Below, piece by piece: positions 27,154-35,361 of a stretch of DNA of 64,000 bases; position 1 is the stretch's first letter, and every line of letters starts with the position of its first letter. A program made the translations under genes and the position numbers. This DNA is from Erysipelotrichaceae bacterium NK3D112 (GTDB lineage Bacteria > Bacillota_I > Bacilli_A > Erysipelotrichales > Erysipelotrichaceae), in contig JNJQ01000003.1 in NCBI GenBank assembly GCA_000701725.1, forward strand, positions 1 to 64,000. Reading direction: 5' to 3'. The notes under the pieces are model-generated. The model had not been told where the DNA came from and searched no databases. It worked only from the letters and a program-made list of their open reading frames with translations.

Positions 27154-28031
27154 AAAAGATCAAGCCATGGCTGTACCTTGCGCCGGCGATCCTGTTTCTG
27201 GGCTTCTTCATGGTCTATCCTCTGATCGATGTATTCATCTATTCGTTTGAGGAAGGCTATAATTCCGCTTCCCAGACATTCCGCGGGATCGGCCTTTACA
27301 ACTATATGTATGTTCTGCGGGATCCGTATTTCATCCAGGCTCTCAAGAACACATTCATTCTTGTCATCATCACGGTTCCGCTTTCCACCGGAATCGCGCT
27401 GCTGATTGCGCTTGGACTTAATTCGATCCCCAAGCTCAAGGATCTCTTCCAGACCATCTTCTTTCTGCCTTATGTCACCAATACACTCGCGGTCGGTTTA
27501 GTCTTCATGATTCTCTTCAAAAAGACGGCTTATTCCGAAGGATTGGTGAACATGCTCATTACAGGGCTGGGCGGAAATGCGATTGACTTCATGGACGGTC
27601 CGTACTGGGCGAAGATGTTTGTGCTTTGTTTCTATACGGTCTGGATCGTACTGCCGTTTAAGATTCTGATTCTGACAAGCGCTCTGGCAAGTGTTGACGA
27701 GAATCTTTACAAGGCTGCGAAAATCGATGGCACAAGCCGTTTCAGGATATTCACAAGAATCACCATCCCGATGATTTCCCCGATGATTTTCTATCTGATC
27801 ATCACCGGCTTCATCGGTGCGTTCAAAGCTTATTCCGATGCGGTCGCGTTGTTTGGAACGGATTTAAACGCGGCCGGCATGAACACGATCGTAGGCTATA
27901 TCTATGACATGCTCTATGGCAACGGCGGCGGCTATCCGTCCTATGCTTCAGCGGCTGCGCTGATTCTGTTTGCCGTGGTCTTGACGATCACATGCATCAA
28001 CCTGACGATTTCAGATTCAGGCAAGGACTGA
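27150..28031 (+). CDS. Sugar ABC transporter permease, MalF/UgpA type
   Basis: This 293-residue membrane permease has six predicted helices and the EAA cytoplasmic loop ENLYKAAKIDGTSRFRIFTR near residue 190, which contacts the ATPase. The N-terminal KPWLYLAPAILFLGFFMVYP is typical of CUT1 permeases. It is coupled to the ATPase gene by an ATGA overlap, and the second permease gene follows closely after GGGAGGG. Confidence 0.93.
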   Translation: MKKIKPWLYLAPAILFLGFFMVYPLIDVFIYSFEEGYNSASQTFRGIGLYNYMYVLRDPYFIQALKNTFILVIITVPLSTGIALLIALGLNSIPKLKDLFQTIFFLPYVTNTLAVGLVFMILFKKTAYSEGLVNMLITGLGGNAIDFMDGPYWAKMFVLCFYTVWIVLPFKILILTSALASVDENLYKAAKIDGTSRFRIFTRITIPMISPMIFYLIITGFIGAFKAYSDAVALFGTDLNAAGMNTIVGYIYDMLYGNGGGYPSYASAAALILFAVVLTITCINLTISDSGKD

Positions 28032-28043
28032 TTGGGAGGGAAT

Positions 28044-28919
28044 ATGAGTACAAACAACAGTTATCTCTCAATTGAGAAAAAGGCCAGACGGAATTATCTG
28101 ATCCGCAATATCATCACCTATACACTGCTTGGTATCTGGGCGCTGATCGTTCTGTTCCCGTTTTACTGGATGCTGCTGACATCGGTGAAAAGCTATGGCT
28201 CCTACAATGCGGAATATGTGCCGAAGTTTTTCACGCTTTCACCCACACTGCAGAACTACGCCGATGCCTTCACACAGGTGCCGCTGGCAAGATATTTCGG
28301 CAACACACTGATCTTCGCTCTGATCACCACGGCAGCGATGCTGGTGGTCATCGTATTGGCTGCGTTTGCCTTTGCAAGACTGGACTTCAAGGGCAGAAAT
28401 CCGCTGTTTTCTCTGTTTCTTTCGCTGATGATGATTCCCAATGAACTGGTCATCATCACCAATTTTGTGACAATCACAAATCTCGGTTTGAGAAACACAT
28501 TCACAGGTTTGATTCTTCCTTCGATCACATCGGTCTTCTATATCTATCTTCTCAAGGAAAACTTTGAACAGATTCCCGAAGAGTTATATAAAGCCGCGAA
28601 GGTTGACGGAACCAGTGATTTCAAATATCTGATGAAAGTCATGATTCCCATATGTCAGCCCACCATCGTCACAATCGCGATCCTCAAGATCATCGAATGC
28701 TGGAATTCATATGTATGGCCGCGCCTGATCACGGACAATGAGAAATACTTCCTGGTCTCCAACGGTATCCAGGCGATCCGTGAAAACGGCTTTGGCCGTG
28801 AGAATATTCCGGCGATGATGGCCGCGGTGGTTGTCATTTCCGTACCGCTGATCATTCTCTTCCTGATTTTCCACAAGAAGATCATGGCAGGTGTTTCCAG
28901 AGGAGGTACCAAGGGATGA
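28044..28919 (+). CDS. Sugar ABC transporter permease, MalG/UgpE type
   Basis: The second permease subunit has 291 residues and six helices. The first region is LFPFYWMLLTSVKSYG, and the EAA loop is EELYKAAKVDGTSDFKYLMK near residue 180. I chose ATG 28044, which follows GGGAGGG; an in-frame TTG at 28032 has no spacing for that site. It overlaps the binding-protein gene by 4 bases. Confidence 0.93.
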   Translation: MSTNNSYLSIEKKARRNYLIRNIITYTLLGIWALIVLFPFYWMLLTSVKSYGSYNAEYVPKFFTLSPTLQNYADAFTQVPLARYFGNTLIFALITTAAMLVVIVLAAFAFARLDFKGRNPLFSLFLSLMMIPNELVIITNFVTITNLGLRNTFTGLILPSITSVFYIYLLKENFEQIPEELYKAAKVDGTSDFKYLMKVMIPICQPTIVTIAILKIIECWNSYVWPRLITDNEKYFLVSNGIQAIRENGFGRENIPAMMAAVVVISVPLIILFLIFHKKIMAGVSRGGTKG

Positions 28920-30514
28920 GAAAGCTTCTGAAAACAGCGGCATGTGCCGCAGTCATGATCAGCGCTGTCTGTATGAGCGGATGTCATGGAACCCAGGGTA
29001 TGGCTGACTTTATTGTGCCGGAAGAATTTGACATGAATCAGACACATGAGCTGATCTTCTGGGCCAAGAACGATACCAACCGCACACAGACTGCGATCTA
29101 TGAAAAGGCGATCAAGGACTTCGAGTCCCTTTATCCCAATGTCAGTGTCAAGATTCGTCTTTACACCGATTATTCCAATATATATAACGATGTCATCACT
29201 AACATTGCCACAAACACCACACCGAATGTGTGCATCACATATCCCGATCACATTGCCACTTACATGACCGGCATCAACACCGTCGTTGATCTGGATGAGC
29301 TGATGCAGAATGAAAAGTACGGACTCGGCGGCAGTGAGGTGAAATTTGAAAGTCCTGCCTATGATGAGGTGATTCCGGAATTCCTGGATGAATGCGTGAT
29401 CAGTGAAAAGCATTATGCGATTCCCTTCATGCGCTCAACCGAGGCATGCTATGTGAATGAGACTTATGTGAATGAGCTTGGTTTTGAGCTGCCTGAGGTC
29501 ATGACATGGGACTTCATGTTTGAAGTGGCTGAGGCAGCCATGGAAAAGGATGAAAACGGGCTGTTCAAAATCAACGGACAGAATGTCATGATTCCGATCA
29601 TCTACAAGTCAACCGACAACATGATGATCCAGATGCTCGCCCAGAAAGAGGCGGAATACTCCGATAACGAAGGACATGTGCTGATTTTCAACGATGACAC
29701 CAAGGAAATCATGTACATGAGCGCCGAACACGGCAAGACCGGAGCCTTCTCCACATTCAAGATCTCATCCTATCCGGCCAATTTCCTCAATGCCGGCCAG
29801 TGCATCTTCGCGATTGACTCAACGGCTGGCGCCACATGGATGGGCAGCGATGCGCCGCTTGTGGACATCCCGGTGGATCAGATCGTCCGCTTTGACACTG
29901 CAGTCAGAATGATTCCGCAGTTTGTGCCGGAAAAGCCGAAGATGATTTCCCAGGGACCGTCCATCTGCATTTTCAACAAGAACAATCCCCAGGAGGTTCT
30001 TGCCAGCTGGCTGTTTGCCCAGTATCTGTTAAGCAATGATGTGCAGATTGCCTATTCCGAAACAGAAGGATATGTGCCGGTCACATCCAAAGCGCAGAAC
30101 AGTGACGAATATCAGGATTATCTGAGCAGAAGCGGAGAGGATCTCAATGAGCATTACCGTGTGAAGATTGAGGCTTCGCAACTGCTGCTGAATCATACTT
30201 CCGACACCTTTGTCACGCCGGTGTTCAACGGTTCCGCATCCCTGAGACAGGCAGCCGGACAGCTGATTGAAAATGCCGTCAAGTCCGCGAGAAGAAAAGA
30301 GACAGTGGATGATGCCTATTGCGAAGAACAGTTCTCAAAGGTTAACTCACTGTACCGTCTTGATCAGATTTCCACTTCTTCTGCTGAATCGCAGGAACTC
30401 GGACCGCTTCCTTCCGCCTCAAAAGCGCTTCTGATCTCACTGGTTGTGATCTGGGTAATTCTTGGCGTGGTTTATCTGATTCCGATCATCAGAAAGAAGA
30501 AACAGAATCAATAA
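28916..30514 (+). CDS. Sugar ABC substrate-binding lipoprotein with a C-terminal membrane helix
   Basis: This 532-residue solute-binding protein resembles the UgpB/MalE class. A lipoprotein signal with lipobox CMSGC places the lipidated cysteine at Cys23. The mature part has LIFWAKNDTNRTQTAIYEKA and repeated substrate-lobe features. It is longer than usual because a Ser-rich linker near residue 490 leads to a hydrophobic helix (about 504-525, ALLISLVVIWVILGVVYLIP) followed by RKKK. That gives two membrane anchors, which is unusual for this family. The ligand is unknown. It is the last gene of the operon, before a terminator. Confidence 0.88.
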   Translation: MRKLLKTAACAAVMISAVCMSGCHGTQGMADFIVPEEFDMNQTHELIFWAKNDTNRTQTAIYEKAIKDFESLYPNVSVKIRLYTDYSNIYNDVITNIATNTTPNVCITYPDHIATYMTGINTVVDLDELMQNEKYGLGGSEVKFESPAYDEVIPEFLDECVISEKHYAIPFMRSTEACYVNETYVNELGFELPEVMTWDFMFEVAEAAMEKDENGLFKINGQNVMIPIIYKSTDNMMIQMLAQKEAEYSDNEGHVLIFNDDTKEIMYMSAEHGKTGAFSTFKISSYPANFLNAGQCIFAIDSTAGATWMGSDAPLVDIPVDQIVRFDTAVRMIPQFVPEKPKMISQGPSICIFNKNNPQEVLASWLFAQYLLSNDVQIAYSETEGYVPVTSKAQNSDEYQDYLSRSGEDLNEHYRVKIEASQLLLNHTSDTFVTPVFNGSASLRQAAGQLIENAVKSARRKETVDDAYCEEQFSKVNSLYRLDQISTSSAESQELGPLPSASKALLISLVVIWVILGVVYLIPIIRKKKQNQ

Positions 30515-30521
30515 GAAAAAT

Positions 30522-30544
30522 ACAGACTGCGGTCTGTGTTTTTT
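30522..30544 (+). terminator. Terminator of the ABC importer operon
   Basis: ACAGAC, loop TGCG, GTCTGT, then GTTTTTT. Confidence 0.83.
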
Positions 30545-30612
30545 GAAACAGGATATACTGTTCATGCATGAACTGCATTACAATTCATACATCAGAAAAA
30601 AGGAGGACAATG

Positions 30613-31806
30613 ATGATTTACAGTGATTTCAAGGGATTGAAACTGTCCAGGCTCGGCTTTGGCTGCATGCGTTTCGCCAGCGGCAGCGACGGTGAAATCG
30701 ATCAGGCAAAAGTCAATACGATGTTTGATCTGGCGGTTGAAAAGGGCGTCAACTACTTCGATACCGCTTATCCGTATCTTGGCGGCAAAAGTGAAATCGC
30801 GATGGCGGAAGCTTTGAAGAAGTATCCGCGTGAAAGCTATTATATTGCTGACAAATTCCCCGGTCACTCCATCAATCAGCCGATCGACAATATCAAGCTC
30901 TTCCATCTGGCATTAAAGAAGTGCAATACAGATTATTTTGATTTCTATCTGCTGCACAATGTCAACGAGTGGTCTGTGCAGAAATATGAAAGCGATGAAT
31001 ATCACATTATCCCGGACATGCTGAAAATGAAGGAGGAGGGCAAGATCCGCCACTTAGGCTTCTCGTTCCACGGCGGCTGTGAACTGCTGGAAAAATTCCT
31101 TGATGACCATGAGGGGATGTTTGATTTTGTGCAGATTCAGCTCAATTATCTCGACTGGAGTCTTCAGGACGCCAAGCGCAAGTATGAAATCCTCACAGAG
31201 CGGGGCATCGGCGTATGGGTCATGGAACCATGCCGCGGGGGCAAACTGGCCGTGCTGAATGAGGAGAATCATGCAAAGCTTGCGGCACTGAATCCAAACG
31301 CGAGCGATGCCTCCTATGCCTTCCGTTTCCTTTGCGGTCTGCCCAATGTCAAAGTGATTCTTTCCGGTATGAACGAGGTTTCTCAGGTTGAGGATAATCT
31401 GAACACCTTCGAAACGGAAAAGCCATTGAGCGAAGAAGAACGGAACACACTGTTTGAAATCGCCGAAGGCATGAAGAAGGGCGTTCCCTGCACAGCATGC
31501 AGATATTGCTGCGAAGGCTGTCCGGTGCAGCTGGATATCCCGTATCTCTTATCCTGCTACAATGATTTCAAATATGCGGTCAGCGCGGTCAGCTCCATGC
31601 GTCTGGATGGGCTCAGTAAGGATAAGCTGCCTTCCGCATGCATCGGATGCGGCCAGTGCACCCATGCCTGCCCGCAGTCAATTGATGTGCCAAAAGCGCT
31701 TGCGGAACTGAGTGAAATGTATGCGAAAGGACCGAAATGGCAGGATACCGCAAAAGGCAGAAGCGCGGCGATTGTGGATGATCTGAGCCGTGCAGGGTCA
31801 GAATAA
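30613..31806 (+). CDS. Aldo/keto reductase with C-terminal ferredoxin-like domain
   Basis: This 397-residue oxidoreductase joins an AKR barrel to a 4Fe-4S module. The barrel has LGFGCMRF, FDTAYPYLGGKSE (active-site Asp/Tyr), FYLLHNVN and GLPNVKVILSGMN. The C terminus carries two cysteine clusters, CTACRYCCEGCP and CIGCGQCTHACP, each typical of a [4Fe-4S] site. The substrate is unknown. AGGAGG lies 6 bases before ATG 30613; the adjacent ATG 30610 is also possible. It is probably monocistronic. Confidence 0.92.
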   Translation: MIYSDFKGLKLSRLGFGCMRFASGSDGEIDQAKVNTMFDLAVEKGVNYFDTAYPYLGGKSEIAMAEALKKYPRESYYIADKFPGHSINQPIDNIKLFHLALKKCNTDYFDFYLLHNVNEWSVQKYESDEYHIIPDMLKMKEEGKIRHLGFSFHGGCELLEKFLDDHEGMFDFVQIQLNYLDWSLQDAKRKYEILTERGIGVWVMEPCRGGKLAVLNEENHAKLAALNPNASDASYAFRFLCGLPNVKVILSGMNEVSQVEDNLNTFETEKPLSEEERNTLFEIAEGMKKGVPCTACRYCCEGCPVQLDIPYLLSCYNDFKYAVSAVSSMRLDGLSKDKLPSACIGCGQCTHACPQSIDVPKALAELSEMYAKGPKWQDTAKGRSAAIVDDLSRAGSE

Positions 31807-31895
31807 GACACTAAAAATGCATGTTTTAAGCAAATCATTGCGAAACATGGTCTATAATGAAAACAGTCAGTAAAACTGGCAAAGGGGTAAATAAC

Positions 31896-32672
31896 ATGAA
31901 AAAGACACTTTATGGAATTCTTGCTCTGGCAATGTCCGCTTCCCTGGTAGGCTGCGGATCCGGCGGTTCCAAGGGACCGGATACAACCAAGGGCGAAGGC
32001 GTCATGACTTATGCCGAGTATATGGCAGCTGCCATTGATGACACAGTCACAGTTGAGGCATATGTTCAGGCCAAGCAGTCCTGGTGGGATGGCAAGGCAA
32101 CATTCTTCGCACAGGATGCAGACGGTGCTTACTTCTTCTATGAAATGCCGATTTCCGAAGAGGATTACAACAAGATCAACGAAGGTCAGAAGATCAAGGT
32201 CACCGGCAGCAAGGCTGAATGGGCAGGACAGGTTGAAATCATCGATTCCGAATTCGAGGTTGAAGAGGGCAGCTGGATCGCTGATCCCGTGGATGTCACA
32301 GACCTGCTTGGCACAGACCAGCTTGAAACACGCATGAACCAGAAGGTTCTCTTCAAGGGACTGACTGTTGAAGCAGCTGAATACACCGAAAAAGGCGATT
32401 CATTTGTCACATTCAAGGACGCTTCCGGAAATGAGGCAGCCTTCATGTACAAGTCCAACGGCACAGGCAGCCAGGGTGACGATGTATATTTCACAGTCTC
32501 CAAAGACGGCAAAAACTACACATTCCTCGTCCGCAGCTATCTGACAGGCAAGGATACAGATGTCTATAAGGCTGCCGAAGCTCTCGAAATCGACAAGACC
32601 TATGACATGAGCGGTTACATGTACTGGTACAACGGCCCGAACCCTTGGATCACAGATATCAAAGCTCAGTAA
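31896..32672 (+). CDS. OB-fold-like lipoprotein, function unknown
   Basis: The 258-residue lipoprotein has a lipobox LVGC (Cys20) and a GSGGSKG linker. Its body seems to contain two OB-like beta modules. The first, with TVEAYVQAKQSWWDGKATFF and KVTGSKAEWAGQVEI, is followed by a related one, with VLFKGLTVEAAEYTEKG. It ends with a WY-rich strand. I start it at ATG 31896, after AAAGGGG; an upstream in-frame ATG at 31857 sits within the TATAAT promoter region (31851-31856). Function is unknown; an extracytoplasmic ligand- or stress-related role is a guess. Confidence 0.75.
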   Translation: MKKTLYGILALAMSASLVGCGSGGSKGPDTTKGEGVMTYAEYMAAAIDDTVTVEAYVQAKQSWWDGKATFFAQDADGAYFFYEMPISEEDYNKINEGQKIKVTGSKAEWAGQVEIIDSEFEVEEGSWIADPVDVTDLLGTDQLETRMNQKVLFKGLTVEAAEYTEKGDSFVTFKDASGNEAAFMYKSNGTGSQGDDVYFTVSKDGKNYTFLVRSYLTGKDTDVYKAAEALEIDKTYDMSGYMYWYNGPNPWITDIKAQ

Positions 32673-32677
32673 AATGC

Positions 32678-32702
32678 AAAACCGGCGCAATGCCGGTTTT
32701 CT
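32678..32702 (+). terminator. Intrinsic terminator
   Basis: AAAACCGGC, loop GCAAT, GCCGGTTTT. Confidence 0.83.
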
Positions 32703-32711
32703 ATTGCAATT

Positions 32712-32734
32712 AAAATGACTGCCGGGGCAGTCAT
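32712..32734 (-). terminator. Terminator of the orphan EIIB gene
   Basis: ATGACTGCC/GGCAGTCAT with a 2-base loop, followed on the minus strand by TTTTAATT. Confidence 0.78.
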
Positions 32735-32748
32735 CATTTTTGGTTCGA

Positions 32749-33162
32749 TTATTTGGAAGCCATGTATTTGCGGTGGGATACGGTTCTCATGACTTTGATG
32801 GCGGTCTGCTCACCTTCGAAATGGAACGGATTCATGCCTGTTTCCTTCCATCCTTCTATCGCATCCTGCGCATCCTCATAGAAGTCCACGGCAGACATCA
32901 GACCGTACAGTCTAGTCGGAATGACATAGAACGGCTTGTCCGGATACTTTGCGACAAGACTCTTTGCGTTATGAGCGAGATGCGGACACAGCATGACAAT
33001 GTCAACCGAGTTGATCATGTCGCCGATTCCGCCGAAATCAAACGGACGGAAAACAAATTCGACTTCCTCTCCAAGTCCTTTTTCCTTTGCATCCTTGTTC
33101 AGATGTGTGACCAGCGCGCTGGAAGAGAATCCGCCGCCGCAAGTGACCATGATTTTAAGCAT
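32749..33162 (-). CDS. PTS lactose/cellobiose-family EIIB component, stand-alone
   Basis: This 137-residue protein has the EIIB lactose/cellobiose fold. MLKIMVTCGGGFSSSALV places the phosphocysteine at Cys8, followed by FDFGGIGDMINSVDIVMLCP, the usual beta-alpha core, and a C-terminal extension of about 35 residues beyond the standard domain. It would pass phosphate from EIIA to a sugar at EIIC. No EIIA or EIIC is near, so it is an orphan or works with components elsewhere. The start at 33162 follows AAGGAG; upstream in-frame codons run through the promoter. It is transcribed from a MerR-type promoter next to a broken merR. Confidence 0.85.
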   Translation of the reverse strand: MLKIMVTCGGGFSSSALVTHLNKDAKEKGLGEEVEFVFRPFDFGGIGDMINSVDIVMLCPHLAHNAKSLVAKYPDKPFYVIPTRLYGLMSAVDFYEDAQDAIEGWKETGMNPFHFEGEQTAIKVMRTVSHRKYMASK

Positions 33163-33190
33163 TTTCAGTTCTCCTTGTTGTACTGCCATT

Positions 33191-33221
33191 ATTATAATGG
33201 TGGTTGTAAGAACCATGTCAA
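33191..33221 (-). promoter_or_regulatory. MerR-type promoter with 19-bp spacer and operator
   Basis: On the minus strand TTGACA (33216-33221) and TATAAT (33191-33196) are both perfect consensus but 19 bp apart. The spacer carries the inverted repeat TGGTT-CTTAC-AACCA. This is the classical layout of promoters untwisted by MerR-family activators. It drives the EIIB gene. A plus-strand TATAAT overlaps at 33193-33198. Confidence 0.85.
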
Positions 33222-33231
33222 ACCAAATATC

Positions 33232-33390
33232 ATGAAAAAGTTTTACACGATGAAAGATATCTGCAGGCTTCTGAATGTGACCGGATAGAACCTGCGCCAT
33301 TATGAACGGGAAGGATTGATTCAGCTTTTCCGCAGCGGCACAAAAAAAGATACGCACCGTTATTTCGAAGCGTATCTTCCTTTGCTTTGA
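33232..33390 (+). pseudogene. MerR-family regulator remnant with an internal amber codon
   Basis: From ATG 33232 the frame reads KKFYTMKDICRLLNVTG, then TAG (33286-33288), then NLRHYEREGLIQLFRSG and on to TGA at 33388-33390. Together these are the helix-turn-helix and first wing of a MerR-type DNA-binding domain (compare TLRYYEREGL in the family). The dimerisation helix and effector domain are missing. The end of the remnant merges with the pepT terminator. It sits divergent to the EIIB gene, as a MerR activator of that promoter would, so it is probably the decayed regulator. Confidence 0.78.
33342..33377 (-). terminator. Terminator of pepT inside the merR remnant
   Basis: On the minus strand AGATACGC, a 14-base loop, GCGTATCT, then seven T (33342-33348). 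Confidence 0.75.
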
Positions 33391-33393
33391 TGA

Positions 33394-34629
33394 TCAGCCG
33401 CGGGCACAGATTTCCGCAAGCTTCAGCAGTATTTCAACATTCTTTTCCATGGACTGCACGGGCACATACTCGAAACGTCCGTGGGCATTTTCATATCCGG
33501 CGGAAAGGTTTGGGGAAGGCAGACCGCGCTGGGAAAGAGCGCTGCCGTCCGTGCCGCCGCGGAAGGCCAGGCTCTGCGCCTTGATGCCGCAGGCTTTAAT
33601 CGCCTCAATCAGATTGTCCATCATCCAGGGAACCTGATCGATGACTTCCTTCATGGAACGGTAGGTCGGAACGATCTCAAGCTCGATGCATTCCTTTCCG
33701 TATTCATTCTGAAGAGCCTCTGTAACTTTTCTCAGATAATCTTCACGCTGCGCGAAATGCAGGGCGTCATGGTCACGGATGATCATGACGATTTCACCGG
33801 TTTCGCAGGTGGCGCTGAAGCTGACCGCATGATAGAAACCTTCGCGTCCGTCGGTATACTGCGGTTTTTCATATTTAGGCAGTCTGGAAAGGAATTCCGT
33901 GCCGATGTCCACGGCATTTTTCATGATGCCTTTGGCGGTGCCGGTATGGACACTGATGCCTTTGAGATGGATGTTTGCCTGGGAGGCATTGAATGTCTCA
34001 TCCTCATAATAGCCAAGATGATCCCCATCCAGTGTGTAGGCAACAGGGGATTCAAAGCGTTCAAGATCCAGGTCTCTTGCCAGTCCGCCGACTTCCTCAT
34101 CCGGTGTGAAGGCGATGGAAATCAATCCGTGTTTGATTTCGGAGTGGGCAATCACATATTCCGCAAATGTCATGATCGCGGAGATGGATGCTTTGTCATC
34201 GCCGCCAAGCAGGGTTGTGCCGTCAGTCAGAATGAGGTCCTGACCGATATACATGGACAGATTGTCATAATCGCCTGCTTTCATGAAGATGTTCTGTTCC
34301 TTGTTCAGAACAATGTCACCGCCGTCATAGTTTTCCAGAACCCATGGCTTTACATTGGCACCGGAAGCGTCGGGCGCCGTATCCATATGGGCAACCAATC
34401 CAAGCGGCTTTCCTTCCGCATTGGCTTTGATCTTGCCGTAGACAACACATTTTTCCTCATCAAGCCAGACATCCGAACAGCCGATCTGTTTCAGCTCCTC
34501 ATACAGCATGCGGGCCAGATCAAACTGTTTCATGGTGGTGGGAACAGTCTTCGAATGGTTCGATGACTGGGTGTCGACTTTCGCATAGCGGATCATCCGC
34601 TCCTTAACCTGTTCATAGAATTGTGTCAT
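33394..34629 (-). CDS. pepT: Peptidase T (tripeptide aminopeptidase)
   Basis: This M20B zinc aminopeptidase (411 residues) removes the N-terminal residue of tripeptides in the cytosol. Motifs are LGLVAHMDTAPDASGAN near residue 76 (zinc His and Asp), LLGGDDKASISAIM near residue 138, and IAFTPDEEVGGLARDLD near residue 169 (catalytic Glu pair). FRGGTDGSALSQRGLPSPNL near residue 370 carries the last part of the metal site. The length matches PepT. GAGG precedes the start. It is divergent from tdk. Confidence 0.95.
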   Translation of the reverse strand: MTQFYEQVKERMIRYAKVDTQSSNHSKTVPTTMKQFDLARMLYEELKQIGCSDVWLDEEKCVVYGKIKANAEGKPLGLVAHMDTAPDASGANVKPWVLENYDGGDIVLNKEQNIFMKAGDYDNLSMYIGQDLILTDGTTLLGGDDKASISAIMTFAEYVIAHSEIKHGLISIAFTPDEEVGGLARDLDLERFESPVAYTLDGDHLGYYEDETFNASQANIHLKGISVHTGTAKGIMKNAVDIGTEFLSRLPKYEKPQYTDGREGFYHAVSFSATCETGEIVMIIRDHDALHFAQREDYLRKVTEALQNEYGKECIELEIVPTYRSMKEVIDQVPWMMDNLIEAIKACGIKAQSLAFRGGTDGSALSQRGLPSPNLSAGYENAHGRFEYVPVQSMEKNVEILLKLAEICARG

Positions 34630-34717
34630 AACTTATACCTCATGAATATTTTACGCATCGTTTCCGCATTTGAAAAGAAATGCTAGAATACATATTGTTA
34701 AGCGAGGAATTTCAAAG

Positions 34718-35308
34718 ATGGCAAAATTATATTTCTATTACGGCGCCATGGGCTCCAGCAAGACCGCCAATGCCCTGATGGCAAATTATAATTATGAGGA
34801 AAGAGGACAGAAGACGCTTCTGGCCAAGACAAATATTGACACAAGAGACGGCACCCATATGATCCGCTCCCGCATCGGTCTGCAAAAAGAATGCGTGCTG
34901 TTAAGCGATGTCTGCGCAATGAGCGATGAAGAGCTTTCCGGTTATGACGCGATCATCGTCGATGAGATTCAGTTTGCGAAGAAGGAACAGATTGACCGCC
35001 TTGCCCATATCGCGGACTATTGCGATGTGCCGGTACTCACTTATGGACTCAGAAGCGACTTCCAGCTCAATCTGTTTGAAGGCTCTGAACGTCTTCTTGC
35101 GATTGCCGACTGCATCAATGAGGTTAAAACCATCTGCTGGTGCGGCAGAAAAGCCACCTGCAATGCCAGATACAATGAAAACGGAATTGTGCGTGAGGGC
35201 TCCCAGGTCATGCTTGGCGCCAATGACGAATACATCGCATTATGCCGCAGACACTTCCTGGAAGGAAAGCTCAGAGGCGATGATGATGTGATCGGTTTCA
35301 CGGACTGA
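34718..35308 (+). CDS. tdk: Thymidine kinase
   Basis: This type II thymidine kinase has 196 residues. The P-loop GAMGSSKTA lies at residues 7-15, followed by the lasso region and IIVDEIQFAKKEQI carrying the catalytic Glu. The structural zinc cysteines are in CWCGRKATC and a final CRRHF. It phosphorylates salvaged thymidine. ATG 34718 (MAKLYFYYGAM) follows GCGAGGAA; a longer in-frame start at 34670 overlaps the promoter (TAGAAT near 34684). It ends at a bidirectional terminator. Confidence 0.95.
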   Translation: MAKLYFYYGAMGSSKTANALMANYNYEERGQKTLLAKTNIDTRDGTHMIRSRIGLQKECVLLSDVCAMSDEELSGYDAIIVDEIQFAKKEQIDRLAHIADYCDVPVLTYGLRSDFQLNLFEGSERLLAIADCINEVKTICWCGRKATCNARYNENGIVREGSQVMLGANDEYIALCRRHFLEGKLRGDDDVIGFTD

Positions 35309-35335
35309 CACGATCATTAATTCTGAATGAAATGA

Positions 35336-35359
35336 AAAAGGATGCCGCGGCATCCTTTT
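35336..35359. terminator. Bidirectional terminator between tdk and UPF0371
   Basis: AAAAGGATGCC/GGCATCCTTTT with a 2-base loop, between convergent genes. Confidence 0.85.
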
Positions 35360-35361
35360 GA

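Noticed and set aside
32740-33231. Plus-strand frame leading into the merR remnant
   Set aside because: It is antisense to the EIIB gene; only the part from ATG 33232 shows MerR similarity.
33481-34566. 361-codon plus-strand frame
   Set aside because: It is antisense to pepT, which has full family motifs on the minus strand.
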